This document shows positions 1-9,540 of a DNA stretch of 64,000 nucleotides, one piece after another. Made by a program: the position numbers and the translations under genes. Below the pieces are notes generated by a model that saw only the letters and a list, made by a program, of their open reading frames with translations, made no database searches and was not told the origin of the DNA. The DNA comes from Gyrodactylus bullatarudis (lineage: Eukaryota > Platyhelminthes > Monogenea > Gyrodactylidea > Gyrodactylidae): positions 91,438 to 155,437 of the forward strand of contig SSNU01000129.1 in the NCBI GenBank assembly GCA_012064415.1, written 5' to 3'. Each line of letters starts with the position of its first letter. Within the stretch, counting starts at the first letter, position 1.

Positions 1-415
1 AAAGAATTTCTCTTTGACCCATACATCTATGCTGTCATCTCCAGGGTTTTTGTACAAAATGGAAAAATTCGAAACTGAAGCAGCATGTTTCTCCTGTTTG
101 ATATGCCTAGTTACCGCAGTGTCCTTATTCAGATGGTCACTTGATCTTGTAGACAGCTTCCTAATTGTTCTACCTATGTAAGAAGCACCACAGTCACATT
201 GGAATTTATAGATTAGTAGAGTCTTCTCTTCAGGCTTGGGTAAATCCTTATGAATCAAACTAAACAATCTCTGTGTTTTAAATACAATTTTCAATTGTAT
301 ATTATTATAATGTTGATTGATGAGATTTTTAAGTCTTCTTCTAATGTCATTACTAAGACCGTCGCCTTTGAAGTTGAGTCTCAGGAAAATCTTAGTTTTC
401 TTAATCTCATCTGTA
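1..415 (-). pseudogene. PLE linker plus GIY-YIG endonuclease
   Basis: Continuous frame from about 415 down to the window edge. It opens with KKTKIFLRLNFKGDGLSND, a segment typical of the PLE linker, then carries KPEEKTLLIYKF, CDCGASYIGRT (the GIY-YIG core, here as SYIG), TRSSDHLNKD and NPGDDSIDVWVKEKF. GIY-YIG endonucleases nick target DNA for PLE insertion. The same block is present in the second PLE copy at 34.1 kb with clear amino-acid similarity (LLIYKF, GRTIRKLSTR, NFSI-YKN-GDDS), so the two belong to one family. The C-terminus lies outside the window. Confidence 0.88.
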
Positions 416-424
416 TTTACATGT

Positions 425-835
425 TCAATTATCTGAAATATTGATGAATTTGTCTACAAATTTCTTAGGGTAACCATTCTTTATCAGACAGAACTTTGAA
501 TTCTCTATTTCATTAGGCCATTCCTCCGGACTGGCTATTCTTCTAATCCTTTTACCTAGACCAATCACTAAGCCAACTTTATGCGAAATAGGACTGAAAC
601 TGGCATAATGAAGATATTTCCCATTATCAGTATTCTTCTTGAAAATATTTCTTAGGATTGATCCATCCTCTTTTTTGGTTAGCTTAACATCTAAAAAACT
701 CAAAGCACCATTAGATTCCTTTTCCATAGTAAATTTAATATTTGGATGAAACGTGTTCATCTTTAAGAGAAAGTCATCTGCTGATACATTGGGCTTCATC
801 AAAAGAAAAAGTATCTTTGACAACATATTTAGCAT
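425..835 (-). pseudogene. PLE reverse transcriptase, post-core segment
   Basis: Open frame of 136 codons covering the RT region that follows motif C in Penelope-like elements. Visible family signatures are KMNTFHPNIKFTMEKE, GALSFLDVKLTKKEDG, the IFKKNTDNGKYLHYASF block and RIRRIASPEEWPNEI, ending in NGYPKKFVDKFI. The first roughly 15 codons are an out-of-frame reading of the upstream block; the true homology starts near SADDFLLK. At its 3' end a frameshift near 415-425 moves the reading frame into the linker and GIY-YIG part. The upstream RT block (about 836-950) is in another frame and abuts it through the catalytic-core deletion. Confidence 0.85.
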
Positions 836-960
836 AATATGTATGAATAGGTTTCAAGACATCAATTAACCATTTAGCTAAATTATGTTGTGGACATGAC
901 GACATGTCCAAGATCGGCCGACTCGGAAAAGTCAGTAGATTTTGAAATATCATATTTCCT

Positions 961-3584
961 ACTAGAAAAGCTTTCTTTCAGCATCACAAGAGGTAGGTTT
1001 AGCATAGTTGATTAAGTAATTCTTCTAAGAAGACTGATTTAATTTAATAAAGAAAGGAATTATCATAAATGAAATAATTAATGTTATAAAATATTAAATG
1101 TACCAATTATGTTATTATTTATCAGTAAAACTCAGAGTATAAAAATCTTTCGATTAGATTTATTTAACGTTCAAAACAAAATTATTTCAATCATAACTTA
1201 AAATCTTTATAAAAAAGGAGCACAAAATTAAAAAATAAACTAAGGATTCATTTACGAATGACGTAATGGAGAAAGGTTCTCTGTGTAATTTATCTATTTA
1301 TTATGAAAAAAAGAGATTGGGAGTTCTATAAAAGTTGGTCCGATTTTGTCTCACTATATTATTAACAAATTTCACCCTACCCTACTGTATACTAAGTAGA
1401 TTTTGGATTTTCTTTTTCAAAAATTTTCAAGTTTCAATTTTTTATCATTATCAACAGCTAAAGTTGATGGTACTACTTTTAAGTAACTTTGGATTTTTAA
1501 ATTCCCTCGAGCATGAAATGTTGATTTTTATGCTTTGTTCTAATCAAGATTGATAGTAAGTTTGTTTGTCAATGAAATCTTGGACTGCTACGTGAAAAAC
1601 CGTGTAAATAAAATTCGAGAATACATTTTTCTTCGCATTAAAGTCAATACAATATTTTCACCTCTGTTGTGTCTCAATCTAAAATATCAGTAAGACCGTA
1701 CGTTCTATTTATCATTAGAATTATCTCTTTAAGCTTGATCAGAAAATCACCTTGGCTAAAAATCGATAACTTCAAAAAAATCTATCTCTACAATAGTAGT
1801 TTGATTATTTTTATTTTCAATCAATAAATTTAATAAGCTAATTTAATCTTCTACACTTTTCAAAGTTTGAATAAAGCTTGAAAAGATATGAAATTCACTC
1901 TAATACAATGAGAAATCTATTCCAAAATTAATTATGGAAATTGATTGAATTCAAGGATCCAAATAATCCGCAAAGAATCTAAAATTTAATCCAGAATAAT
2001 CCCCTCTTTCGTTGATTTGACTGTAAATCATATTGTCTCTTTAAATAAAAGCGATCATTTTACAAATATCTCTACTCGTTCATGGATTTTTTTTCTCTCC
2101 TTAATGTGTGTTTTATTTAAATTAGCTTGAGTATACATTTCATTTGAATATGAGATTGAATTTCTGTTTTTAATTTGTATTTGATCCTATTTTTTTCATT
2201 TGCACTCAGAAATCTGCCCCATTTAACCCTCTCGTACCCATTTGATTGTGAGACTAGATAGAATAAATGTGCAGTGAAAATAAAAAAATTGCTGATATAA
2301 AAATATTTTTTTTGAGCAATTTCAATACATTTTTATTATCTACTTGTAAGCAACGACACAAGAAGTTTTTTCAAAATTTTATACCAAATCTTAGAAATCA
2401 TCTAACTTCCGAGTATATCTTGACGAAAAATTTTATCAGCGAAGGTTGACATTCAGCTATAGTAATTGTTATAAAGTTATAAAAAAAGTACATTATCATA
2501 GCAATATACTAATGTATAATATTATATATTGTATATTATACATGTAGATTTTTTTGGTAAAGAGGCGATTTTCATTTTTTAACAAATAACCTTGAAGATA
2601 AAAAATTTGATATTTTAGTTTAATTTCAACATTAATTGATTTTTAATTTTTTGTTCGATTTACTTGTAAGTAGTTTATGCTATTTTTTTTGGTAAATTTA
2701 TGATAGGCTATTGAGATCGAATTTTTTTTCAAATGTTTTAGAATTTAAAAATTTACTTTAATCCTTCAAGCCTCAGCGGGTCATATGTGGGACAGGTTAC
2801 ATTCTCAAGCCATGATTCTGTTTTATAGAACTGAAATGAATTTATTGACCACTTTTCTGAAAGTAGAACTAATATTTCTTTCGAATGGGCTGTGTTTTAT
2901 AAGGCTGCAATAGTTTATTAAGAAGTTATGACCATTTAAAAATTCGTTTCTGAAAATATATTAAATAATATAAAGAACGATTTTTTAAAAAACCACTTAC
3001 AGAGATCGAAGAGAAAAAAGGAAGAAACTTTTATCGAGAAACCATGCCCGTAGAATTCAAATATATTATCACCTTTATGTTAAAAAAGTTTGCCATTTTC
3101 TGGGTCCGAAAATGGTCATTTTTTGGGAAAATAACTCTTAAACTAAAGGTTGTTTTTTTGGAAAAATTTAAAGTATTCTTATTTTTGAGGCTCTAAAGAT
3201 TATAAATCTGAAACTTCAGATTCAAGATTAACTGCATTCAAGTAATTTTCGTATAGGCTTATTTTTCAGTTTATAAATTTCCTGAATATATCATTTTTCC
3301 CATTTGATTGATTATTCCTCTCAATCTTTTTCGTCTAGCATGAAAAATGAGAAAGAAATATATACTTTGAAGGAATTGATAAAATTTTTACTTTTTCCAC
3401 TACCCGTTCTCTTGCATCATTTATGTTTATTTCACTAAGAAATAGACATGATTGATTGATGATAAAAATTCTTTTAAAAACGTTAGACATATATGTATTT
3501 GGAATAGAAATTTTAAAAAAATTTATTTTTCTCTAATGTTTGGTTTAAATTAATATATAAACCTGATTACCAAAGACCGTGTGA
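961..3584. other. AT-rich interval without recognised gene
   Basis: Apart from the repeat at 1297-1385 I find no coding homology or RNA gene here. The short open frames at 1335-1553 and 2267-2449 are rich in F, L, K and N and look like chance frames in A+T-rich DNA. A TTAACCCTCTCGTACC stretch near 2230 resembles a piggyBac-type end but has no visible partner. Confidence 0.5.
1297..1385 (+). repeat. Dispersed repeat with shared 41-bp core, copy 1
   Basis: This segment matches the reverse complement of 49787-49871 over about 85 bp, with only a few differences. Its central 41 bp (1323-1363, starting GTTCTATAAAAGTTGG) is also present inside the LINE at 6438-6478. The core holds a TATA-like CTATAAAAG. 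The identity of the element is unknown. Confidence 0.75.
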
Positions 3585-3599
3585 ATATTTTTTGCTTGG

Positions 3600-4053
3600 T
3601 CACATAAATATTAAATGTAATGATGTAATAAACATATTTGTATATTTCACAATATCTCCCAACATAATATCATCAATGAGAAGTGTAAAAAAATCCAATT
3701 TTGTTATAGCCTTCCGCGAAATGTTCGTTAGTCCTGGCTTGAATTTACATATATTTGCAATTTTTGTTTTTGTAACAGTTGGTGGCTCGGAGGTATAAGT
3801 GTATGTACCGTATTTCGATACTAAGATGTTACTTTGATTTTTCGTGGATACAGTTAGTAGAGAGGAATCAGGATCTTCATCTGTGCTAGAATCCTGGTGA
3901 ATGATATTAGAAAAATCATCCTCGTTCTCATGTGAGGAGGGTTCATCCGATTCATCAGACGGAAGATTTTGACAAAATTTCGATACTAGAGAAAAGACAT
4001 TGGGATTGATAAGAATGATTCAAAACAATGGTATTTAGTTCAAAATGAGACAT
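3600..4053 (-). pseudogene. piggyBac-type transposase, N-terminal fragment
   Basis: Reading on the minus strand from an ATG at 4053 (MSHFELNTIVLN), then after a frameshift near 3965, an acidic serine-rich N-terminal stretch (DESDEPSSHENEDD) is followed by the beginning of the DDE transposase fold (ICKFKPGLTNISRKA, KLDFFTLLIDDIMLGDIV, KYTNMFI). This order is characteristic of piggyBac family transposases, where the block before KYTN starts the catalytic domain. The frame ends at a TGA at 3600-3602, so only about 150 residues remain and none of the catalytic aspartates is present. The upstream flank holds the element's terminal repeat at 4308. It is clearly non-functional. Confidence 0.85.
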
Positions 4054-4082
4054 CAACCAATGGAAAATAAGATTTGTCACTA

Positions 4083-4102
4083 TGGGGTTCAATTGAACCC
4101 CA
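4083..4102. repeat. Perfect 20-bp palindrome in piggyBac leader
   Basis: The sequence TGGGGTTCAATTGAACCCCA is perfectly palindromic. A near-copy (TGGGGTTCATATGGACCCCA) lies in the same relative place near the piggyBac 3' end at 19197-19216, so it is probably a sub-terminal repeat of the family bound by transposase. Confidence 0.7.
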
Positions 4103-4271
4103 TGATAAATCTGTGTGACATAAGGTTACAGCTATTTTTTTATTTGTTTCGATAATAGATTAGAAATAAAAACGAAAGAAAATATGCTAAAGGATTGTTT
4201 TTCTTGGAATAACAAAAACATTTGAGGTAAAATATAGTCACTATCGAGTTTTACGAAAACCGAAAGTTGTT

Positions 4272-4311
4272 CCGGGGTGTATTTGCACCCCGGTTATTGG
4301 TTGAGGGTTAA
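4272..4311 (-). repeat. piggyBac 5' terminal repeat with TTAA and hairpin
   Basis: On the minus strand TTAA (4308-4311) is followed by CCCTCAACC, the kind of end used by piggyBac elements, then by an inverted repeat CCGGGGTG / CACCCCGG (4286-4293 and 4272-4279) with a 6-base loop. A second perfect palindrome of 20 bp starting TGGGGTTCAA lies at 4083-4102, between this end and the transposase start. Confidence 0.75.
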
Positions 4312-4540
4312 ATTATGAAAATATATTACTTCAAGAGTGGATCAATACAGATAAAGTAATCTATTTCTCTAAATAAGAACTCGTTGCTATGTTATGGACA
4401 GTACTGCTATTTTGATGTGTAAACAATGATATTTATAATCTACTTATTAATCTGTTATGAATAATATAATTATAATTGTATCCATTCAAATCAAAACACT
4501 TTAGTTTCTCTTGAATTGACATCATTGAAAGATGTACTTT

Positions 4541-5880
4541 TCAATGATATACAAGAAAATAACGAATCATTGTAAATTGTAATTCATTCATTGGGATGAG
4601 ATTACTTTTGGATAGAAGTTCGCTGTAGGAGTATGGACCCAAGCAGGAGCGGAGAAAGTGGAATTGAAGGCGTTCAATCTTTTTTTGGGTGCCTTTTGGT
4701 ATGTTGGAGAGGAGAGCGCTGCCATAGTCGAGATGAGGGAGAATACATTGTTTGTAAAGGAGAAGTCGGAGTTCCGGGGAGTGTACAAATTTTCTGAGGA
4801 AGTATGATTTGATTCTCAGTATCTTTTGCGTTTCCTTAGCATGAGTGCTGGTGTCTAGTTTCCGGGTGTAAATGAGACCGAGATCATTGATTTGAGTGAC
4901 TAGGAGTAGGTTTAGGTCAGGAATGAGCTGGATGTTGTCACTGAGGCACATTATTTTGGTTTTGTTTGTATTGAGAGATAGTCCTATTAGTTCAAGTTGA
5001 GAAGATAGATGGACGAGTTCAGAGTTGATTGCAGAGGGTCCATGAGTTAAGGCACAGAGGATTTTTATGTCATCCGCATGTTTGAAATATGACACTAATG
5101 GACTGGATGGGATGATTGATGAGAAGACTATGTTAAATAGTTTGGGACCAATGATTGATCCTTGTGGGACTCCAGATGTAATTGGGGAAGGGGCTGAGCA
5201 TTGGTCTTTGAAGGACACATGTTGAGTTCTACTGGAGAGGAATTTTAGTGTTAAGTTGATGATGAAAGGGTTTACCTTCAGTTTGGTGAGGCAGCTTTGG
5301 ATGATATGGAATGGTAGTTTATCAAAAGCTTTTGCAATATCGACAAAGATGGCGACTACTGGGAATTTTTTGTACTTATAATCGTTGGCTTTGTCGAAAA
5401 ATGCAATAAGATTAGTTGAGGTGCTTCTACCTTTGACGAAGAAAAGCCATGTTGGTTCGGGTCGAGAAATATGTATCTATGTACTGAAGGAAGGTGTTTA
5501 TATACATATCAATGATTGATAAAAAGATGGGTAGGTTTGAGATAGGTCCAAATTCAGATGGAACCTTTGGGTTGGACACTTTTGGCATTGGAGTAATTCT
5601 GATTTTTAGCCATTCGTCAGGGATGGTACAGGATTGTAATAAGTAATTATAATAACTGGAGAGTCCGTTGAAGAAGGTGTTAGGTAGGGAGAGCAAGATT
5701 ATTGGAGTAATTAGGTAGTCGTCCCGGCGTTTTTTTGAGTTTGTGGACAGGAGGAGGTCTATTAAAATATCGGCGGTGAAACAAGGTGGTTGAGCGTCCG
5801 AGGTGTCAATGTATGAGATTGGTTGGTTGGTCGAGTACACACTGGTGAAGAAGGTGTTAAGTTCATCTGCGGAGATAATC
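4541..5880 (-). pseudogene. LINE reverse transcriptase, frameshifted
   Basis: RT homology starts with SADELNTFFTSVYS, then PDEWLKIRITPMPKVSNPK and FGPISNLPIFLSIID (the P-W-K and PIS blocks), a frameshift near 5427, VAIFVDIAKAFDKLPFH (motif A), SGVPQGSIIGPKLFNI (motif B), YFKHADDIKI (motif C, ADD kept but the aromatic before it replaced), LSLNTNKTK, and a thumb region ending near 4541 (LPHLDYGSALLSNIP). The main frames are 5427-5840 and 4541-5218, with 5219-5426 readable in between. The catalytic aspartates survive but the frame is broken, so the copy is dead. Confidence 0.9.
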
Positions 5881-5903
5881 GTGTTATCACTGGAGGGTTT
5901 CGA

Positions 5904-6435
5904 TCAATTTGTTAAGAAATTGAATTTGCTCCAGGCTCTTTTGGGATGAAATTTAAGGTCACCTTTAATAGAGTTTTCAAATAAGGTTTGAGAGGCTGTT
6001 TGGTTGGATAGAGAGCTGTTCTTGGACTCTTTGGCTGAAAGTTTAATAAGTTGGCAAAATAAATGGAAGTTGAACATTGGAGTGAAGAGTTGATCTTGAT
6101 ACATTGAACACATGGAGGAGAAGTATGAACAATCGGTAACGTAATGAGCAGTGGATGTGTCATATGGTTTAAATTGTGAAGATGAGTAGATGATGATTCG
6201 GTGGTCAGACGAAGGCACTGGATAACAGCTCGAGTTGTAAACCCCGGGAATGTTTGTGAAGAAAAGATCCAGGAAGGAATCTGAAATTTTCCGGGTAGGG
6301 AAGGTTGTGAGTTGGGTGAGCATCAGGGAAAGACAGTAGTCGGTCAGCAGAGAGCAGAAGTCGAGATCTTCTGGATGATAGTTTGGAAGGTTGAAGTCCC
6401 CACAGATAATGTAGAATTTAGTATTTGATTGTATA
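5904..6435 (-). pseudogene. LINE endonuclease domain, C-terminal half
   Basis: Minus-strand frame with the signature blocks of apurinic-endonuclease-like LINE nucleases: FYIICGDFNLPNYHPED (the GDFN block), DSFLDLFFTNIPG, and VPSSDHRIIIYS (the catalytic SDH block), followed by the spacer toward the RT. The N-terminal half, with the metal-binding N and E residues, is missing because of the deletion joining ORF1 to this point. The frame ends at 5904 and RT homology resumes in another frame near 5880. Confidence 0.85.
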
Positions 6436-6437
6436 TT

Positions 6438-6478
6438 GTTCTATAAAAGTTGGTCCGATTTTGTCTCACTATATTATT
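6438..6478 (+). repeat. Shared 41-bp core, copy 2, inside LINE
   Basis: Starts GTTCTATAAAAGTTGG and matches 1323-1363 almost base for base, and 49809-49846 in reverse. It sits exactly where the LINE has lost the sequence between ORF1 and the endonuclease. Confidence 0.75.
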
Positions 6479-6886
6479 GTTAGCGATTTGATGGTGTACA
6501 ATGAGTGAATTTGTATTAACGTGCTTTCTTGTTCTGGATGGGTTAGTATTTTGTGATTGAAGATTGGTTTGAGTATTAGGTATAATGACAGAGTTGAGAT
6601 TATTGGGTCTTGAAGCAGCGACATCGCGGAAAGAAGGCTTAGGTATGGGAGCTTGTGGTGTTTCAGCCTGGGTTGTTTGAGAGATTCCAGTAAAGTTTCT
6701 GGATCTTGATTGAGTAGTATTTTGTGCGATTTGAGCATTAGGGATTTGATGATTGTAGTTTAGTTGGATACGAAGAAAGTCCAATTCAGATAAGATATGT
6801 TCAAAATATGATATTGGGATAGTGATATATCCATCTCTTGGCGAGACATTCGAACTTCGCGGTGCGTGTTTCGTTGATTCAAACAT
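6479..6886 (-). pseudogene. LINE ORF1-like protein, truncated
   Basis: Frame starting MFESTKHAPRSSNVSP with a short helical stretch (YFEHILSELDFLRIQL), then a low-complexity Q/N/T/P-rich region and a KPSFRDVAASRP motif often seen near the start of LINE ORF1 proteins. The C-terminal zinc-knuckle or RRM part expected in an intact ORF1 is missing. The frame runs through a 41-bp motif (6438-6478) shared with two other loci in the window and then out of frame into the endonuclease. The ORF1 assignment rests on position and composition rather than a firm domain match. Confidence 0.6.
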
Positions 6887-7060
6887 ACTTTCATGGAATT
6901 TCAGTATCTGACTTTTCGACTGCTCCTAATTCAAGTAAAGGAAATAGTGAAGTTTGACAATTATGTCAAGTTAACATTTTTTTCATTCATCCTGTATAAA
7001 ATTATTGTTAATCCAAGTGTAGATATAAGAGAGGGTTAATTTTCCATTATATAGATTTAA

Positions 7061-7090
7061 TGCTGTCCGCTATTTAAATAGCGAAAATTT
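7061..7090. repeat. Short palindrome
   Basis: A perfect 16-bp palindrome (CGCTATTTAAATAGCG) lies near 7069. No surrounding gene explains it. The flanks from 6896 to 7412 are otherwise featureless A+T-rich DNA. Confidence 0.5.
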
Positions 7091-7412
7091 TCGAAAAATT
7101 AATGGAAATTTTCTGGTTCGGGATCAGGAAAAAAACGAGCCAACATAGTAGTTATCATAGCACTTAGTAATTCCTAATTTCTAAGATAAAATTTATTATT
7201 GAAATAAATCATCTATAGCAAACTATGTAAACAAGAAATGAAGATAAATCAAAACTAATTAGCAATTAGTTTTTAAAACATATAATCCATACAGTTGTGC
7301 GTCAGTTTTGATGTGCGAGAATGTTTACTGATTTCTAAAGAAAAATAATATTTATTCTAGTCAATCTAAGAAGTATCTTCAATTATTTGTATGTTTACTC
7401 AAAAGTAAGACA

Positions 7413-7589
7413 TTATTTTTTAATGATAGAAATATCTCTAAAATCTAAATTTTCACCAAGTTTATGGTATGAAATGAAAATTGATGGAAAGAAGAATTTT
7501 ATATTCAAAAGAAAATCAAAATTGATTTTTGGAGGGAAATAGTGCCGAGCATCTTCGAAAATTTTATCTGAATTAGTAGAACTATTCAT
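7413..7589 (-). CDS. Short ORF start downstream of ribozyme module C
   Basis: Frame of 58 codons beginning MNSSTNSDKIFEDARHYF. The first 16 residues align with the two other module ORF starts: MTPRQQPKNIFEEIRQL at 19547 and MTISQRPQNIFEEIRQL at 9621. They share the IFE-(E/D)-x-R core at the same distance from the ATG. The ATG lies 33 bases downstream of the predicted cleavage site of ribozyme C. Homology fades after about 20 codons and the remainder is A+T-biased, so only the beginning of a longer transposon ORF survives. The function is not recognised. Confidence 0.5.
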   Translation of the reverse strand: MNSSTNSDKIFEDARHYFPPKINFDFLLNIKFFFPSIFISYHKLGENLDFRDISIIKK

Positions 7590-7621
7590 TTCCTGGAGGA
7601 TTTTGAAGACGATTGAATAAT

Positions 7622-7671
7622 GAGTAATAAAGCTTTTATTTCACCGGTTCTCATCAGACTCTTACACCGGC
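7622..7671 (-). ncRNA. Hammerhead-like ribozyme motif C
   Basis: Minus strand. Core CTGATGA (7657-7651), GAA (7642-7640), predicted cleavage after T at 7626. Stem I is GAGT before the core with ACTC after the cleavage site (7625-7622). Stem III is ATAAAAGCTTTAT (5 bp, 3-base loop). GCCGG (7671-7667) is complementary to CCGGT just before GAA (7647-7643), the last pair being a wobble. Helices differ in sequence from copies A and B but pair equally well. A TATA box lies just upstream (7676-7683). Confidence 0.72.
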
Positions 7672-7675
7672 TTGA

Positions 7676-7719
7676 TATTTATACATAGAATAATGGATAA
7701 TTAAAAATCCTCTGATTGG
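7676..7719 (-). promoter_or_regulatory. CCAAT plus TATA promoter of module C
   Basis: Minus strand. CCAATCAG (CCAAT at 7719-7715) is followed by TATAAATA (7683-7676), about 5 bases upstream of the ribozyme's first helix strand. The same CCAAT/TATA/ribozyme order is seen in copy A. This suggests a Pol II promoter whose transcript begins at or just before the ribozyme. Confidence 0.55.
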
Positions 7720-7773
7720 ACAAATCGGAACTGAAAGAATATCACAGGGAGGAGGGGTAGGGTTTCACTGGGT

Positions 7774-8193
7774 TCATTGTCTTTTCTTGAGAAAGGGATC
7801 TAGTAGTAACTGGCCGCTACATCTTTTTCTCTTGACTCCTCGTTTTTTAATTGCACTCTTTTTTGATTCAGTGATAATTACAGGTTGGGTATCAATTTGA
7901 TTATCAACTTCCGTTGACTTTTCTTGATTTGCATTTTTACCCTTAGCTGTAGTTGTTACTGGGCATGAAGCAGGTACAATTAGAAGACTGGTTACAGATT
8001 GAGAACTAATTGGATTATCAACTTCAGTTGACTTGTCTTGGATAGCACGATTGTTCTCATCTGTAGTTGCTGTAGGAACGCTTAGCAGAGGCTCGGTGAA
8101 TTGAGGATTTGTTTCGACTAATTGCTCATTGGATTCATATGTAACTGTCTATTGAGTGGAGCTAGCAAGAATTTTGATCTTTGATAAAATCAT
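7774..8193 (-). pseudogene. C-terminal tail of unknown transposon protein (module C)
   Basis: Minus-strand frame from ATG at 8193 to TGA at 7774, with one internal TAG at 8151; 124 codons are open below that stop. The protein is hydrophilic and rich in T, S, N, E and Q, with an imperfect internal repeat (KSTEVDNPI and KSTEVDNQID). It ends in a basic run (KKSAIKKRGVKRKR) and then GQLLLDPFLKKRQ. That ending fits the PCNA-interacting box pattern Q-x-x-L-x-x-F-L. Copy A ends similarly, with a basic run, TQQIHKFF and a few more residues. The stop is followed by the CCAAT/TATA promoter. I read it as the 3' end of an element ORF; its identity is unknown and the PIP-box reading is by pattern only. 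Confidence 0.5.
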
Positions 8194-8924
8194 GTTTAGA
8201 GTTCATTGGATCATTTGTAGGTTTTTAAAATAGGTTGAAAATTTTGTTGAAATTAAGAGAAAGCCTAGACTTTTTAAACCAAAATTAAACTGATTGAAGA
8301 AGAAAACTGCCCAATAAATAAATTTATCGTATATATTTAGAACTTATCTAAACAATCTTCAAAAAATAATTGTGAGATATAAATTATTACTATGTCCTAT
8401 GTGTTGTAGATAAAAAAAATTGGACCTGTTGATTGATTTATCTATTTCCTCTTGACTGGAATCAGATCGTATTGAGAAAAAGAAAAAATATGCGGCTATT
8501 ATGAAGAAATGAAAAGAATAATTTCTTATTTCTCAAATAAATCCCCATGGTAACCTCATTCTAAAGTATTCTCTAAGTCTGATCATTTGTATGTATGGTA
8601 GGCATGCATTATTTCTGGAAATTCTTTCTGGATGCTCTAAGCCAAGGGAACAGAATCAAGTCAAGCCCAAGCAAGTTTGTATTTGGTTCTCACTCTGATA
8701 AGAAATATGAGATTCAAAATTCAGAGGACAATCTAACAGCGTTATTTTCTCAATCACTCAAAGTTCCAAAAATTGATTTTTCATGAATCGCATTTTGTCT
8801 TTGAAAGAATTTGATATTCACAAAGATTTTCAACTTTCCGCAAAAATTGAAATTTGGCGCTAACTCGAAAAAAACGAAATCCTGAAAATCTGTAAATATG
8901 AATACTTAAGCTAGTTGACATAAA
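8194..8924. other. AT-rich interval, no recognised feature
   Basis: No coding homology was recognised. The plus-strand frame at 8595-8786 has no similarity I can name. Confidence 0.4.
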
Positions 8925-9075
8925 GATGAGAATTTACTCTTTTAACAAAAAAACTCAACTCTGGAAAGTCAGGAATAAATTTATTTTTCGAATTCCATGA
9001 TAAAACGAGCCAATAAGTTGTAGAAATTGAAAAAATATTCAATCTGACCAAAATTAAACCATTTTTCGAATTTCA
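8925..9075 (-). repeat. Dispersed AT-rich repeat fragment
   Basis: On the minus strand it contains TTTTGGTCAGATTGAATAT, TTATTGGCTCGTTTT and TTCTCATCTTTATGTCAAC. Related pieces occur at 35100-35260, 52900-53030 and 61675-61750. It is probably a relative of the fold-back family described below. Confidence 0.5.
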
Positions 9076-9204
9076 AAATTGCACCAGATTTCCACTGTTT
9101 CAACTTTTGGATCCAAAATTTTAATCGAATTCAAAGATTTAAAGCAGTTAAAGATATTCAAGATCAGCATTAGACAGAAATTCGTCATTATTGTAGGAAA
9201 CTCC

Positions 9205-9417
9205 ACAGGCTGTCACGTCACACAAGCCCCTCCCCCAGCAACATCCAATGATCGAAAAAGATTCTTTTCTCAACCGGAAATGCAAGCCTCTACTCCCACT
9301 CGAAAACGAAACACATCGACATCACCCCAACAACCCAAAGTGAGGAGAAAACGGGGGACGGAGGCAACAACGGGTACCCAGCAAATCCACAAATTCTTCG
9401 CAGCAAACAAACAGTGA
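9205..9417 (+). pseudogene. C-terminal tail of unknown transposon protein (module A)
   Basis: The last 70 codons of a plus-strand frame are markedly richer in G+C than their surroundings and encode a P/T/S/Q-rich basic tail (PTRKRNTSTSPQQPK, VRRKRG) ending in TQQIHKFFAANKQ before a TGA. The ending resembles a PCNA-binding box (T-x-x-I-x-x-F-F) and parallels the tail of module C at 7774. The upstream part of the same frame (9079-9204) lies in A+T-rich repeat sequence and is not convincing coding DNA. The stop codon is followed by three inverted CCAAT boxes and a TATA run. Identity unknown. Confidence 0.5.
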
Positions 9418-9430
9418 AGAAGCCGATCCC

Positions 9431-9533
9431 ATTGGTCAACAAAACGAACAGAATCCCCATTGGTCCGAAACAAATGAATAATTGCTATTGGTCAAGACAG
9501 CCCTTTCATGTTCTTCTAATATATATATATAAC
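9431..9533 (+). promoter_or_regulatory. Three ATTGG boxes and TATA run of module A
   Basis: Inverted CCAAT boxes (ATTGG) at 9431-9435, 9459-9463 and 9487-9491 are spaced exactly 28 bases apart. A TATATATATAA run follows at 9519-9533, just before ribozyme A. Exact spacing of NF-Y-type boxes ahead of a TATA box strongly suggests a Pol II promoter. Confidence 0.65.
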
Positions 9534-9540
9534 TGCTCAA

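Larger units (their letters stand above)
1..960 (-). mobile_element. Penelope-like retroelement, 3' part, core-deleted
   Basis: Minus-strand remnant of a Penelope-like element that continues past the left window edge. Reading from about 950 downward there is the RT block SRPILDMSSCPQHNLAKW, a YAKYVVKD stretch, then the post-catalytic RT part (HPNIKFTMEKE, LSFLDVKLT), a basic linker (FKGDGLSNDIRRRLKNL) and a GIY-YIG endonuclease (CDCGASYIGRTIRKLS). The RT palm motifs A to C, including the catalytic aspartates, should lie between the VKD block and the HPNIKF block but are absent, so an internal deletion near 795-810 removed the active site. The copy cannot encode an active enzyme. No intact right terminus is visible; homology stops near 960. 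Confidence 0.9.
4450..6895 (-). mobile_element. LINE (non-LTR) retrotransposon, internally deleted
   Basis: Minus-strand LINE with ORF1 remnant (6479-6886), the second half of an APE-type endonuclease (5904-6435) and a reverse transcriptase (4541-5880). Order and motifs fit the Jockey/CR1 group, but the exact clade cannot be fixed by eye. Frameshifts near 5890 and 5427 and an internal deletion between ORF1 and the endonuclease make it inactive. The A+T content is lower than in the surroundings. The 3' boundary between about 4400 and 4520 is not clear and no target-site duplication was identified. Confidence 0.88.

Noticed and set aside
2231..2780. TTAACCCTCTCG and a later TTAATCCTTCAAGC as two ends of a piggyBac MITE
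   Set aside because: The ends are not in inverted orientation relative to each other and share no terminal repeat.
3592..3798. 68-codon plus-strand ORF
   Set aside because: It is antisense to the piggyBac transposase fragment.
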